This document shows, in pieces, positions 1 through 12,178 of a stretch of DNA of 64,000 bases. Within the stretch, counting starts at the first letter, position 1; every line of letters starts with the position of its first letter. Under the pieces are notes generated by a model. That model ran no database searches. It worked only from the letters and a program-made list of their open reading frames with translations, and was not told the origin of the DNA. The position numbers and the translations under genes are program-made. This DNA is from Siphonodentalium dalli (taxonomy: Eukaryota; Mollusca; Scaphopoda; Gadilida; Siphonodentaliidae): contig CP136068.1 of NCBI GenBank assembly GCA_032622095.1, positions 59,544,025 through 59,608,024 on the forward strand, in the 5' to 3' direction.

Positions 1-931
1 TCCATGGCAAATTTCATGAAGTTCCGACCATAGCTACGACCTGTAGCCCGCGCCAAAGGATTTAATCATGCAAAGAGTAAAATCCAAGATGGCTGCTGGC
101 GGCCATGTTTTTTGGCCGAACGACCCCAAAATCATTCGTTCCGATCTACATGTCAATATTAACATCTATGACAAATTTCATGATGACGACCTGTAGACCG
201 CGCCAATGGATTCAATTTTGAAATCCAAGATGGCCACCAGCGGCCATGTTTTTTGGCCGAATGACCCCAAAATGACTCGTTCCCATCTACATGTCATTGT
301 TAACATCCATGACAAATTTCATGAAGATCACACCAAAGCTATGACCTGTAGCCCACGCCAAAGGATTTAGTCATGCAAAGAGTAAAATCCAAGATGGCTG
401 CTGGCGGCCATGTTCTTTGGCCGAGCTACCCCAAAATGACTCGTTCCCATCTACATGTCATTGTTAACATCCATGACAAATTTCATGAAGATCCGACTAA
501 AGCTACGACCTGCAGCCCGCACCAAAGGATTTAGTCATGCGAAGAGTAAATTCCAAAATGGCTCCTGGCGGCCATGTTTTTTGACAGAACGACCCCAAAA
601 TGACTCGTTCCCATCTACATCTCCATATTAACATCCATGACAAATTTCATGATGATCAGACGAACAATACTACATGTAGACCGCGCCAATGGATTTAATT
701 TTTAAATCCAAGATGGCCACCAGCGGCCATGTTTTTTGGCCGAATGACCCCAAAATGACTTGTTCCTATCTACATGTCAATGTCAACATTCATGACAAAT
801 TTCATAAAGATCAGACCAAAGGTACGACCTGTGGCCCGCGCCAAAGGAAATTGTTGACGGACACACAGACACACGGACGACGGACGCCAACCCATGGCAA
901 TAGCTCAAACTTACAAAGTAAGTTGAGCTAA
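1..931 (+). repeat. Family A element, 3' part (tandem array plus 3' hairpin)
   Basis: Tandem monomers of about 150-180 bp, each beginning near 'aaatccaagatggc' and running through 'gcggccatgttttttggcc', 'gactcgttcccatctacatg', 'catgacaaatttcatgaaga' and 'cctgtagcccgcgcc'. The last monomer runs into a CACA/GGACGACGGACG microsatellite and then the family A 3' hairpin (arm TAGCTCAAACTTAC, arm GTAAGTTGAGCTA). The 5' end lies outside the window. Open frames here are read-through of the repeat and are not genes. Confidence 0.9.
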
Positions 932-1060
932 AAATGCAATTTAATCATTGCCGCGCGACAATTTCTTCCACAAAATATCCCAGAAAATGAAAAAATTTCA
1001 CAATCATCTCAGCAACTTATCGCCACAACCATTATACCGATCGAAGCACCTGTCCTCCCA

Positions 1061-3901
1061 CAAATGCATATATTGAGTATTGTCTTGGAATGTCTCAGTA
1101 TTTCAAATTTCCTATTAATACAGGTACTCGCTTCAAAATTACTATCCGGTTAGTCCTTTACACCCCAAAATTTAGTCGCGATCGACCAGACCCAGCGGAC
1201 AGTTATTGGTGTTCACCCCAGAGTCGAACATTTGGCCTACATTTTCTCTGTTGCAAAGCGTATGCTGTTTTATTTTTCTTAACGAACACATTTTGCTCAT
1301 TTTTCTCTCACAAACATTAGTCATAATCTTAATAATAATTATAATCATAATAAATAAAACAGAACGAGTCAGATAGACTCTTAGTCCCGGTACATACATA
1401 CACTTGATTTTAGAATAATATAATATAACAGTTAATGTTCTCGGAAGGTCGGTATTGTATTTGATGTCATTGAAGTGGCAATCTAATAGTATCTTAAACA
1501 TTCCCTCAGATCGCATGTAAGTTCATTGATCAAAGTATTTATAAGGAAATAATTTCAGTACTATACAAGCTACAATGTCATTCCCAACCAGGGCTGTACG
1601 CTACAAGATTGGTTGGGGTCGGGATATATTTTTCAATAGTTTAATATTTCAACCAGTATTTAGTGTGAAATTTGGAACTTCGAATAATTGTGTACGTCCA
1701 GTCAATTGTTTGACTCAAATGGTAACCAGTTGAAAAATTCCCACCATAGGGCGGTGTTAGGTTGGAAAGTTCAAACAGTTGTAAACTTTGAGGTAGCAGT
1801 TGGAAAATTCCGACCGGTGGGGGTGCAAATGGAATTTCTCGTACTTTTGAAGCTGGTCAAACATAGACCATCTAGCCATTGTCTCTGGCATCGATGCTTC
1901 TGAAAATGAAATGAAATAGAAACAATGTAAGATATTTGGGATAATTGGCATATTGGACATATGCTATAGCTCTCTGTAGGCACGAAACGCTAAATGAATA
2001 CCTGGAAAGCATATCGAAACAAATACAGCTTATTCTATTGGGCTAGGGATGCATGTGGCTACATGTGGATCGGGGTATCAAGCTTGACTGGACTGGTTAC
2101 GTCCAATTCTGTACGTTGAAATTATTATAAACTGTTGACAAAATTTAATGTCAGCCCAATTCCTCACTGTTTTTGAAAATGTTTTAATTCCAATATCTAC
2201 ATTAATTAATATGATTATTTTGAATCAATACATGCATAAATCCTACTTTCAGTCAAACAAAGGGCTTTTCCTCATTGGGGTTCACATTAAAAGTGTACGC
2301 CATATTAGTTAAATGGGTGTAATTTAGTTTATGGCCTTGTAATATTTTCTTTATAATAACCCTTCAAAATAATGAACATTCATAAAAAAAAACACGACTC
2401 CTATCCGAAATCGGTAATTATATGGCATTTATAACTCATTTTTGTTTTCTTACTGAAAATTTGATTGGAATACATAACATTGAAAATAGAATATCAAATT
2501 TGTTCACTTTATTCGTAAATAAATCTGCATCTGGCAATACAAAATCGCGCACATACCACATTGTAACAAATAATAAATGTTGTCTCTCTTCCCATTAGTT
2601 TCATGTCATTTGGTCACAGGCTGTACATATAGTACAAATGTTCGATTAAAAGATGACATATAGTAATTGGTATACCACAAGTGTGCAATGCATGTAAAAA
2701 ATGTCCAGGTACCAGAAGAAAGAAATACCCATTTATTGATATCCAATCAGATAATGAGGACAATTTTAAATGGCTTTCCATAATTTCATAGTTATAATGA
2801 ACTGCAAAACCTGTCATTTTAGTTGCATGTCCATGCATCCGTCTGCCTGTTATTAAAGCTACGTTCATGCAGATGGCAAAAATCGTCTGGCAAACTGTCA
2901 TGAAATTCCTCATAGATGGCTATCTTTTTATATTTTTAGGTGACAAATTTTGGAATTACAGAATATGTGTTATTATGTGTTATCGTTTAAATATTAGAGC
3001 TGTGAAATACATGCCTGATTCTTGACAGATATTTGAACGCTAATTTATAGCAATTTATAGTCAGTTGCATAATCTCCCTGTATGATACTGGTAATGGTAA
3101 ATTAAGTAGATTATCGTTCATATCCTAGCATACACCATCCTCCACGACGAAGTGTCCATACAATTTTGGTGGTATTTTCCTGATTTGTAATGCGAAACTT
3201 TAGTTACAAATGTTCATTTGGATGTTATAGAATTCCATTCCATGGCCTCAGAAAAGCCACCAGCCTGTGTCTCGCAATGGTCACATCTGAATATATGTGA
3301 GCATGTCTTCAGAAGTATATAGCAGCTGCAATTACAAAATACTGTCGTTTTCTTGCACTTTAAATTGGGCCAATATAAAAATGGCTATACATGTATATAT
3401 ACACCCCAATACCCGTTTTAGTCCCCTCTTGATTGTTTTTCTTTGGATAATTTTGATGTAAACTTTTTCGTATGCCTCAATCGTCAAATTACGTTTCAAT
3501 GACATATTTATCAGTCTATTGTGATCAAGAAATATCTAGAACTGACCATGGTCAGACTTCAGTATTGGATATCAGTTTCAATGTCGCGTGTATAAGACAC
3601 CGCTTAAAGATCATGTTGTAGCCGGGGAAATATAAAGATCATGGACACCATATCCGTCATTGTCAAGCAAAAATAAAATGAAGAGCATATATAATCTGCG
3701 AAAAAAAGTGTTTTTTTCCACAATAAATTGTTGAGGGTACTCTTCAGTCGAATAACAACTAAGCGGACAAATATTTAGCGACTAATGATTAAAAAATTTG
3801 GGACTAACCGGACAGTAATTTCGAAGCGGGTACCTGTATATAAATTGGAAATTTGGAATACTGAGACATTCCATGACAATACTCAATATATGCATTTGTG
3901 A
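1061..3901. repeat. Inverted repeat pair (about 100 bp arms) enclosing 2.6 kb of unassigned sequence
   Basis: The stretch at 1061-1156 (key words 'aaatgcatatattgagtatt' and 'tccggttagtcc') reappears inverted at 3801-3901 at roughly 90% identity. Weaker similarity continues for some tens of bases inward. This could be the subterminal part of a decayed DNA transposon or two oppositely oriented copies of a small repeat. The interior 1160-3800 shows no domain I recognise. Its best open frame (2614-2913, minus) has no recognisable motif. No clean target duplication is visible. Confidence 0.6.
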
Positions 3902-3945
3902 GAGAAGGATAGGCGATCGCTACAATTATTGTAACGAAAAGTGGC

Positions 3946-4063
3946 TGAACCAAAGGTACGACCTGTAGCCCACGCCAAAGGAAATTGTTGACGGACACAC
4001 AGACACACGGGCGACGGACGCCAACCCATGGCAATAGCTCAAACTTACAAAGTAAGTTGAGCT
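3946..4063 (+). repeat. Family A 3'-end fragment
   Basis: Only the last part of a family A element is present: 'gtacgacctgtagcccacgc', the CACA/GACGGACG microsatellite and the terminal hairpin ending TAAGTTGAGCTA. It abuts the right arm of the inverted repeat at 3801-3901, so it was truncated before or during that insertion. The following 200 bp (4064-4264) hold nothing I recognise. Confidence 0.85.
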
Positions 4064-4264
4064 AATAAGGCCAACCAGAAACTTGGAATTCTAAAAAGAA
4101 CATTCAGATTTATGTAGATATGGCAAGAAACGTGGTCGAAAAATTAGACGTATCCATTTTTTCCCTGCTGCATCGCTACAAGAAATCAGATTTGAAAAAA
4201 GTTTACAGCCGAAGATTGAATCTAATATGTTCTGAAAGTTATTAATACAAATCTAAATCAAAAG

Positions 4265-5541
4265 AAAGTGTCAATGACACTGTAGCTCAACTTAGGTAGG
4301 GGAATAATTTAATGGTTGACAGTAAATGGAGGAATTAGGAAAGGTGCTAATTGAAATGTCTAAGTCATACAAAGAGTAAAATCCAAAATGGCCATATTGA
4401 TTTGCCGAATGACCCCAAAATGACTCGTTCCCATCAAGAGGTCACCCCGATGATCCATATGAAGTTTGGTGATGATCAGATCAGGGATGTGTCAAAGGAT
4501 TTAGTGATGCAAAGATTAAAATCCAAGATGGCCACCAGCGGCCATGTTTTTTGGCCGATTGATCCTAAAATGACTCGTTCGCATCTACATGTAAATGTCA
4601 ACATTCATGACAAATTTTATGATGATCAGACAAACAGTACGGCCTGTAGCCCGCGCCAATTGATTCAATTTTGAAATCCAAGATGGCCACCAGCGGCCAT
4701 GTTTTTTGGCCGAATTACCCCAAAATAATTTGTGGCCAACTAGGGGTCACCCCAATGATGAATATGAAGTTTGATGATGATCGGATCAGGGTTGTGGTCT
4801 GTAGGGTGTGTGAAAGTATTTAGTGATGCAAAGAGTAAAATCCAAGATGGCCACCAGCAGCCATGTTTTTTTGGCCGAATGATCCTAAAATGACTCGTTA
4901 CCATCTACATGTAAATGTCAACATTCATGACAAATTTTATGATCAGACAAACAGTATGGCCTGTAGCCCGCGCCAATGGATTCAAATTTGAAATCCAAGA
5001 TGGCCACCAGCGGCCATGTCAATGTCAACATTCATGACAAATTTCATAAAGATCAGACCAAAGATACAACCTGTAGCCCGCGCCAAAGTATTTAGTGATG
5101 CAAAGAGTAAAATCCAAGATGGCTGACGGCGGCCATGTTTTTTGGCCTAATGACCCCAAAATGACTCATTCCCATCTAGAGGTCACCCCGGTGATCCATA
5201 TGAAGTTTGGTGATGATCGGATCAGAGATGTGGTCTGTAGGATGTGTCAAAGGATTTAGTGATGCAAAGAGTAAAATCCAAGATGGCCACCAGCGGCCAA
5301 TGGATTCAAATTTGAAATCCAAGATGGCCACCAGCGGCCATGTTTTTTGGCCGAATGACCCCAAAATGACTCGTTCCCATCTACATGTCAATGTCAAGAT
5401 TCATGACAAATTTCATAAAGATCAGACCAAAGATACGACCTGTAGCCCGCGCCAAAGTAAATTGTTGACGGACGGACGCACACACGGACGACGGATGCCA
5501 ACCCATGGCAATAGCTCAAACTTACAAAGTAAGTTGAGCTA
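4265..5541 (+). repeat. Family A element, complete copy
   Basis: The 5' end has the hairpin AGTGTCA-A-TGACACT (4267-4281), followed at once by TAGCTCAACTTA (4283-4294). The 3' end has a hairpin at 5512-5541 whose right arm is TAAGTTGAGCTA (5530-5541), the exact reverse complement of that 5' word. Between them lie a short unique leader ('ggggaataatttaatggttg'), several tandem monomers with 'aaatccaagatggc', and a GGACGGACGCACACACGG microsatellite. The layout resembles HINE/Helentron-type non-autonomous elements, which is inference. No protein is encoded. Confidence 0.85.
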
Positions 5542-5600
5542 AAAATTAATTCAAAACCCCCCAGAGCACTGTTGCAGCCGCTACAGCGCTGCATTGAAAA
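5542..5600 (+). repeat. Linker sequence between two family A elements (short copy)
   Basis: The 59 bp between the 3' end of one family A element and the 5' end of the next contain 'ttcaaaaccccccagagcac', 'ctacagcgctgcattgaaaa' and an A run. The same linker, longer, sits at 7715-7836 before a different family, and part of it follows an E element at 10936-11015. Confidence 0.8.
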
Positions 5601-7714
5601 ATGAAAGTGTCAATGACACTGTAGCTCAACTTGGAAAGGGAATAATTTAATGTATTACAGTCAATGGAGCGATTAGGAATGTGGAAAGTTGAATGTCTAA
5701 TACTAGTTAAAAGACATGAAGAGAAAAGTAAAATCCAAGATGGCTGCTGGCGGCCATGTTTTCGGCCGAATGACCCCAAAATGAGTCGTTCCCATCTACA
5801 TGTCATCGTTAACATCCATGACAAATTTTATGATGATCAGACTAAAGGTACAACCTGTAGCTCGTGCCAAAGGATTTAGTCATACAAAGAGTAAAATCCA
5901 AGATGGCTGCTGGCGACCATGTTTTTTGGCCGAATGACCCCAAAATGACTCATTCCCATCTACATGTCATTGTTAACATCCATGACAAATTTCATGATGA
6001 TAAGACTAAAAGTAGTAGTACGACCTGTGGCCCGTGTTATGGATTAAATTTTGAAATCCAAGATGGCCGCTGGCGGCCATGTTTTTTGTCCGAATGACCC
6101 CAAAATGACTCGTTTCCCATCTACATTTCAATTTCAACAGCCATGACAAATTTGATGATGATCAGACTAAAGGTACGACCTGTAGCCCGTGCTAAAGAAT
6201 TTAGTCATACAAAGAGTAAAATCCAAGATGGCTGCTGGCCGCCATGTTTTTTGGCCGAATGACCCCAAAATTACTCGTTCCCATCTACATGTTAATATTA
6301 ACATCCATGAAAAATTTCATGATGATCAGACGAAAAGTACGAACTGTGGCCCGTGCTAATGGATTGAATTTTGAAATCCAAGATGGCCGCTGGCGGCCAT
6401 TGTTTTTTGTCCGAATGACCCCAAAATGACTCGTTCCCATCTACATTCCAATTTCAACAGCCATGACAAATTTTATGATGATCGGACTAAAGGTACGACC
6501 TGTAGCCCGTGCTAAAGGATTTAGTCATACAAAGAGTAAAATCAAAGATGCCTGCTGGCGGCCATGTTTTTTGACCGAATGACCCCAAAATGACTTGTTC
6601 CCATCTACATGTCATTATTAACATTCGACAAATTTTATGATGATCAGACCAAAGGTACGACCTGTAGCCCGTGCTAATGGATTTAGTCATACAAAGAGTA
6701 AAATCCAAGATGGCTGCTGGCCGCATGTTTTTTGGCCGAATGACCCCAAAATTTCTCGTTCCCATCTACATGTCAATATTAACATCCATGACAAATTTCA
6801 TGATGATCAGACGAACAGTACGACATGTGGCCCGTGCTAATGGATTGAATTTTGAAATCCAAGATGGCCACTGGCGGCCATTGTTTTTTGTCCGAATGAC
6901 CCCAAAATGACTCGTTCCCATCTACATTCCAATTTCAACAGCCATGACAAATTTTATGATGATCGGACTAAAGGTACGACCTGTAGCCCGTGCTAAAGGA
7001 TTTAGTCATACAAAGAGTAAAATCAAAGATGCCTGCTGGCGGCCATGTTTTTTGACCGAACGACCCCAAAATGACTCGTTCCCATCTACATGTTATTATC
7101 AACATTCATGACAATTTTTATGATGATCAGACTAAATGTACGACCTGTAGCCCGTGCTAATGGATTTAGTCATACAAAGAGTGAAATCAAAGATGCCTGC
7201 TGGCGGCCATGTTTTTTGGCCGAATGACCCCAAAATGACTCGTTCCCATCTACATGTCATTATTAACATTCTTGACAAATTTTATGATGATAAGACTAAA
7301 AGTACGACCTGTAGCCCATGCTAAAGAATTTAGTCATACAAAGAGTAAAATCCAAGATGGCTGCTGGCGGCCATGTTTTTGGGCCAAATGACCCCAAAAT
7401 TACTCGTTCCCATCTAATATTAACATCCATGACAAATTTCATGATGATCAGACAAACAGTACACCCTGTAGCCCGTGCTAATGGATTTAATTTTGAAATG
7501 CAAGATGGCCACTGGCGGCCATGTTTTTTTACCGAATGACCCCAAAATTAATCATTCTGGTCTAAATGTTGATGTCAACAGCTATGACAAATTTCATAAT
7601 GATCCGACCAAAGGTACGACCTGTAGACTGCATTGTTGACGCCTTACGCACACACGCGCACACGGACGACAAAGCCATGGCAATAGCTCAAACTTTACAA
7701 AGTAAAGTTGAGCT
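5601..7714 (+). repeat. Family A element, complete copy with about a dozen monomers
   Basis: The 5' hairpin AGTGTCA-A-TGACACT is at 5606-5620, followed by TAGCTCAACTT. The core consists of alternating monomer subtypes, one with 'ggatttagtcatacaaagag' and one with 'ggattgaattttgaaatcca', giving a higher-order period of about 300 bp. The 3' hairpin at 7684-7714 has arms TAGCTCAAACTTTAC and GTAAAGTTGAGCTA. Relative to other copies both arms gain a T/A, a compensatory change that keeps the stem paired. Confidence 0.88.
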
Positions 7715-7836
7715 AAAAATGGGTCGCGATATGGGTGAAACATGCTTCACTTCTACCTGTTAAAACTCTAAGTAAAAAAAATGGATTCAAAACCCCCCAG
7801 AGCACTGCTGCAGCCGCTACAGCGCTGCATTGAAAA
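7715..7836 (+). repeat. Linker sequence between a family A and a family E element (full copy)
   Basis: About 120 bp running 'atgggtcgcgatatgggtg', 'catgcttcacttctacctg', 'ttaaaactctaagt', 'ttcaaaaccccccagagcac' and 'gctgcattgaaaaa'. Its right half equals the linker at 5542-5600 and its left half equals 10936-11015. It separates two structurally similar but sequence-unrelated elements. Confidence 0.8.
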
Positions 7837-9066
7837 ACAAGACAGTCAATGACTGTGGGGTCGCTCACCAGACTGCAAAGACTGATAAGACTGGGACTCC
7901 GGAGACCACAACAGTCAGAACTTTTCATAATCACTTTAAAAGAAGTAGATCTAAACAGGATATGTGGCCAAATTACCAAATGTACACTACTGATCACACC
8001 CCCCACCCCCCCCCCCCCCCCCAACAAGTCCCCTCCCGACTGGGCTCCAGACTCCCAAGTCTTAGGTTGGAATTACACAATTTACATCTCAAACTTTCCC
8101 AATTGTTAGAAATTTCCAATCTCACAAGCGCCTTTTTATAAAACCATTTAGACATGTTTAAAGCCCAATTATCCATGGACCCAAAACATACTAAATATCA
8201 ATAAAATAGACCTGATGGTCCTTGTGAAGGAAGCATATTAAGAGGGAAACTGTTCTTCGCTTGGCCCCTATTTTTCCAGGTTACCATTAAAACAATCTGT
8301 ATTGCAGTCAAACAAGAACATTCCATGCTAAATAAGCCAACTAGTTCTTGGCTCTTCCAAACATATTTTAAGAATTACTATGTTGTGAAATAGTTATGTC
8401 TCTGGCAATGCCCTTATTCGACTTTGTGATGCCATTTTCACAAATCTGTCACCCAAGGTAATTTAATACCAAATATAAGCAAAATAGGCCATTTCATTCT
8501 TGCATAGAAGACGTATCATGAATTACTATGGAGAGAAAGAGTAATGTAGCTGGCCTTGCACCTACTTGGCCTGGTGACCCTGATTAAACAAATCTGAATC
8601 ACACATCACCAAATGAGCCTCAATATTAAATGTGAGCTAAATAGAGCTGGTGGTTCTTTCAAAGAACACTTTTCAAGTTTGCCAAATATGTTCTGGTAAA
8701 GTGGTGAATGTGGGAGAGTTAAATGTCCTGTTGAAAGATTTGAACAATACATATGATAGATTGATGTTGTAATTGGGGAATTAATGACCTCTAGCAGATC
8801 TCCAGGAAATGTTTATAAAAATGTCAGATTTCACTTGCAATTTTAAATATTTTTTGGAGTTATGTCCCTGGCCCTGCACACATATGACCCAGTGACCTCA
8901 TTTGAACAAATCTGAATGTGAGTCACCTAGGCAATATCCACACCAAATATGAACCCATACAGTCTTTATATGGTTCCAGAGGAGAAGTTTAAAGAATTGT
9001 TGACGGACGGACGGATGAGGAGTGATGACTATAGCTCCACCAGAGACTTCGTCTCAGGTGAGCCAA
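7836..9066 (+). repeat. Family E element, diverged tandem core
   Basis: The 5' hairpin ACAGTCA-A-TGACTGT (7842-7856) is followed by GCTCACC (7863-7869). The 3' end (9034-9063) is a hairpin with the inner stem GAGAC-TTC-GTCTC and a right arm continuing into GGTGAGC, the partner of GCTCACC. The core holds diverged monomers of about 175 bp marked by 'gaattactatgg', 'aacaaatctgaa' and 'ccaaatatgaacccata', then a GACGGACGGACGG microsatellite. A poly-C tract lies near 8001-8021. This is the family A plan with different sequence. Confidence 0.75.
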
Positions 9067-9126
9067 AAACTACTGAAATTATTTGGATCCCAGAATGCAA
9101 CAGAATTCAAACTTTGTTTAATGGAA

Positions 9127-9165
9127 GGGGAATAACTCCATCTTTAATATATAGAGTTATTCCCC
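9127..9165. repeat. Perfect 12-bp inverted repeat, 15-nt loop
   Basis: GGGGAATAACTC at 9127-9138 pairs with GAGTTATTCCCC at 9154-9165. It lies just outside the 3' end of the E element at 7836-9066. It is not followed by a T run and has no visible role. Confidence 0.7.
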
Positions 9166-9339
9166 TGCATTGAAAATAATATTGCTTTTGACTGCAATCT
9201 AGATGACAAAACTCTTTGGCAACTCAATAAAAACAACATGTCCACAGTTTATTATACCGGATAAGTTGATAATACAATGTTTTGGAGCATCCTCTTTCAA
9301 ATGGTATATAAAATGGCATATATTTTATATAATGTAATC

Positions 9340-9940
9340 TGGGGGTTAAAAAATTAAGTAGTTTATTATTTTATATTCATTTTAGTCTAAATAATTAATT
9401 TTGAGAAAACAAATTACATCTCATGGAATAAATCTGCTAATTCCACCCCCTCAACCCATGGGGACATCCCTGCAAGAATAGGACATCTATGATTTATTTG
9501 GATGCTTGTCTACATTTGCCTAACAATATTTCCTTAACCTTGAAAGCCAGTGCATTCTCTTAGGTGGGGCTACCTATGGGACACTCACATATATAAGACA
9601 ATGCACTGGCATCATACTAGTACCTTGTTATAAAATAATAAAAATTGGACAAATATTAAAACTAGGAGCTCCTTTCTCTTGATCAATGGACTATTATTTT
9701 ATATTCATTTTATTTTAGTATATGTAATTGGTTTTTGGAGAAAAAAATTACATCTCAATGAACACATCTGAGAAATCTGCCCCTTCCCAAACATATGTGG
9801 GGACATCCCTGCGAGAATAGGACATGTGTGATATATTTGGATGTCTGACTATATTGGCCTAACAATATTTCCTTGATCTTGAACCCCAGTGTATTCTCTT
9901 ATATACAGGAGAATACACTGGTGCAGGGTATTTATTGCTG
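9340..9940 (+). repeat. Two direct copies of an about 250-bp repeat
   Basis: The segment near 9350-9600 ('ttatattcattttag', 'aaattacatctca', 'ggggacatccctgc', 'taacaatatttcctt') reappears near 9690-9930 with moderate divergence. Each copy ends near an 'agtgcattctctta' or 'gaatacactgg' word that also occurs inside family C (for example 17606). No coding content is recognised. 9940-10150 holds nothing I can assign. Confidence 0.6.
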
Positions 9941-10153
9941 TACCAGCATAGCTCTGGTATTGAAATGGTTAATACTAATACTAAAGGTGTAAACTGTCAA
10001 ACAGTTAGAGTTGTATTTGAGATTGCTGTAAACACATAGGATTAAATTTCATTCACACACCTCTTTCCCTCTTAGCCAGGATAACATAAAAGTTAATTAC
10101 TTTATAATGACTGGACACACAGCTGTGAGAAAGCTGAAAATGAGGGGTTAAGG

Positions 10154-10173
10154 AAAGGGCCATTCGGCCCTTT
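10154..10173. repeat. 8-bp-stem hairpin resembling a 5' end of this element type
   Basis: AAAGGGCC, loop ATTC, GGCCCTTT. It is followed by 'gatcccggggttagcccccc', much as the family 5' hairpins are followed by an inverted-repeat arm. No matching 3' hairpin is seen downstream, so it may be a solitary or truncated end. Confidence 0.4.
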
Positions 10174-10374
10174 CGAAGATCCCGGGGTTAGCCCCCCAAA
10201 TCACTCTCCCTGCCTGCTGTGAGAACTGTGAGAAGTAAGGCTGGCCAGTTCCCGGCATGTCATAACTACAGTGTAAGGCTTTTAATGGGGTGAACCTTGC
10301 AGGGATCTGGTGTGGGGTGGCAGGGACATGTAGTGGGGGAGGTGGGGTTGGGGGGGGGGCAAGGATTTAAAACA

Positions 10375-10935
10375 AGGATTTAAATTAATTTTTGTTTGTT
10401 TGAAGAATTATGTCCCTGGGCCCTGGCTCTGACCCTATTTGACCCAGTGACCCCATTTGAACAAATCTGAACCCCAGTCACCCAAGGACTCTCCATACCA
10501 AATATAAGCTAAATCGGTCAAATGGTTCAAAAGAAGAAGTCATTCCAAGAATTACTATGGAGGAATAGAGTTATGGCCCTGGTTTATCAACTAATCAACC
10601 TGGTGACCCCATTTGAACAAATCTGAACCCTAGTAATTCAAGAACCCTTCATACCAAATATAAGCTAAATCGGAACAATGGTTCTAGACAAGAAGTCGTT
10701 TTAAGAAATACTATGGAGGGAAAGAGTTGTGGCCCTGGCTTCGCAACTATTTGACCCAGTGACCTCATTTGAACAAATCTGAATGGGAGTCACCTAGGGA
10801 ACATCCACACCAAATATGAACCCATTCCGTCCAATGGAATCAGAGGAGAAGATGTTCAAAGAATTGTTGACGGATGGACGACGGACGAGGAGTGATGACT
10901 ATAGCTCCATTGGAGACTTCGTCTCAGGTGAGCTA
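10375..10935 (+). repeat. Family E element, 3' part with three monomers
   Basis: Three tandem monomers of about 170 bp are marked by 'ccccatttgaacaaatctga', 'ccaaatataagctaaatcgg' and 'actatggagg'. A GACGGATGGACGACGGACG microsatellite and a 3' hairpin (10904-10935) follow, with outer arms TAGCTC/GAGCTA and inner stem GAGAC/GTCTC. These monomers are closer to one another than those of the copy at 7836-9066. No 5' hairpin of this family is found upstream; a poly-G run lies near 10340. Confidence 0.75.
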
Positions 10936-11015
10936 AAAATGGGTCGCAATATGGGTGAAACATGCTTCACTTCTACCTGTTAAAACTCTAAGTCAAAAAA
11001 TGGATTCAAAACCCC
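10936..11015 (+). repeat. Linker sequence copy following a family E element
   Basis: 'atgggtcgcaatatgggtga', 'catgcttcacttctacctg' and 'ttaaaactctaagt' follow the E 3' hairpin just as they follow the family A 3' hairpin at 7714. The copy stops at 'attcaaaaccccc', where LINE sequence begins. Confidence 0.75.
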
Positions 11016-11021
11016 CAAGCA

Positions 11022-11280
11022 TTTATCAGACCCAAGCTGGAATACGAGACATCTATATGGTCGCCCCACTATAAAAAATACAGAACAACGGATAGAAAGA
11101 GTGCAGAGAAGATCAACTAAAATGGTGGAGGGGATAAAAAATAAGGAATATGAAGAAAGAACTGGGATTACCAACTTTAGAATATCGAAGAGAGAGGACT
11201 AATATGATTCAAATGTACAAGATAATGCAGAAGAAGGATGAAGTCAAGCTGAAAACGATGATACTGGAGAAAGCAAAACA
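11022..11280 (+). pseudogene. LINE (non-LTR retrotransposon) reverse transcriptase C-terminal fragment, frameshifted
   Basis: Three reading frames together give the familiar tail of a CR1/jockey/L2-like reverse transcriptase. RPKLEYETSIWSPHYKK begins at 11028, IERVQRRSTKMVEGIKNKEY follows in another frame, and LGLPTLEYRRERTNMIQMYK follows near 11162 in a third. At least two frameshifts and a stop near 11117 disable it. It directly abuts the linker repeat. The clade cannot be fixed from this fragment. Confidence 0.8.
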
Positions 11281-11299
11281 AGAGGTCACAGTTAGGGTT

Positions 11300-11380
11300 T
11301 AATCCCGGGAACGGGAATTTCCCGGTTCCCGGGTCCCACACTCATTCCCGTTTCCCGGGAATATGATTTGTAGGAACCGG
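11300..11380. repeat. Cluster of CCCGGGAA/TTCCCGGG inverted motifs
   Basis: 'cccgggaacgggaatttccc' is followed by further TTCCCGG and CCCGGGAA words in both directions. Such ends are seen in some DNA transposons ('agggtttaatcccgggaa'), but I find no matching right end. The rest of the interval to 12178 shows no gene or repeat that I recognise. Confidence 0.4.
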
Positions 11381-12178
11381 GAATGGGGTGCATTGTTAAC
11401 ACTTGGTATATCATACATCGCAGGGGACACCAACGGCACATAATTTAGTTTAATTTGTCTGTGCACAGCGCACAATGCAATATATATGTTATATATCTGC
11501 ATATTCTACATAAAGTGTGAGTAGAATTGACCATGCTATCGTCTGACGACTTAAGGCTTGGTCTCGTGGCCCAAGCACAGCCATGACTTCACGACACGAG
11601 CTCACGAGTCATGACATAGTGGCATGAACTGTTCGTGGGAAACAAGACTTTTACAACGTGTATCAATTTATCAATTGATGCGATGTTGCGTCAGCAATCT
11701 CAGGCTGTTGTTAGCGACACATGCACAGACTTTACTCCCACGCAGTTGCTTGAATGGGTGGTGTATGCCATGAATAGACTGCGACGCACGTGGAGATTCT
11801 GCTGATATCGCATTCTAATTTCCGTGAGAGCAAATCGATTCGTGCAAGTTGTGAACTTCTTTTATGCATGATATTGTTTTACATAGGAAAAATTAAAACT
11901 ATGTGTAGAGTGGAGTCATTAGTTTGCCAGTACCTTTATATGGCATTTTTTTTCTTTTTTACTTTTTTTTGTGTTTGTTTTTTTGTGTGTGCAGCATCGA
12001 GTTACTGAAATTGTTACCACATTGTTGGCTATATATATATATCATTTATAGCTATATAATTTTTTAATTGTGTCTGAAGATTAACAAATTCGAGCAGCAA
12101 CTTATTGTGAGTCAGAAATACAATTGGCGACTAACAAAATCGATTGCTAGTTTATATAGTATAAATGTTTGAGTTGCC

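Noticed and set aside
2614-2913. 99-codon minus-strand frame
   Set aside because: No family motif, no splice border evidence and AT-rich surroundings; could be chance.
4351-7763. Multiple 65-110 codon open frames rich in KSKMA, DGRWRPCF and PKMTRSHL
   Set aside because: They are read-through of the family A monomer in different frames, recur with every monomer, and lack consistent starts or splice sites.
9127-9165. Hairpin considered as a transcription terminator
   Set aside because: No T tract follows and the genome is eukaryotic.
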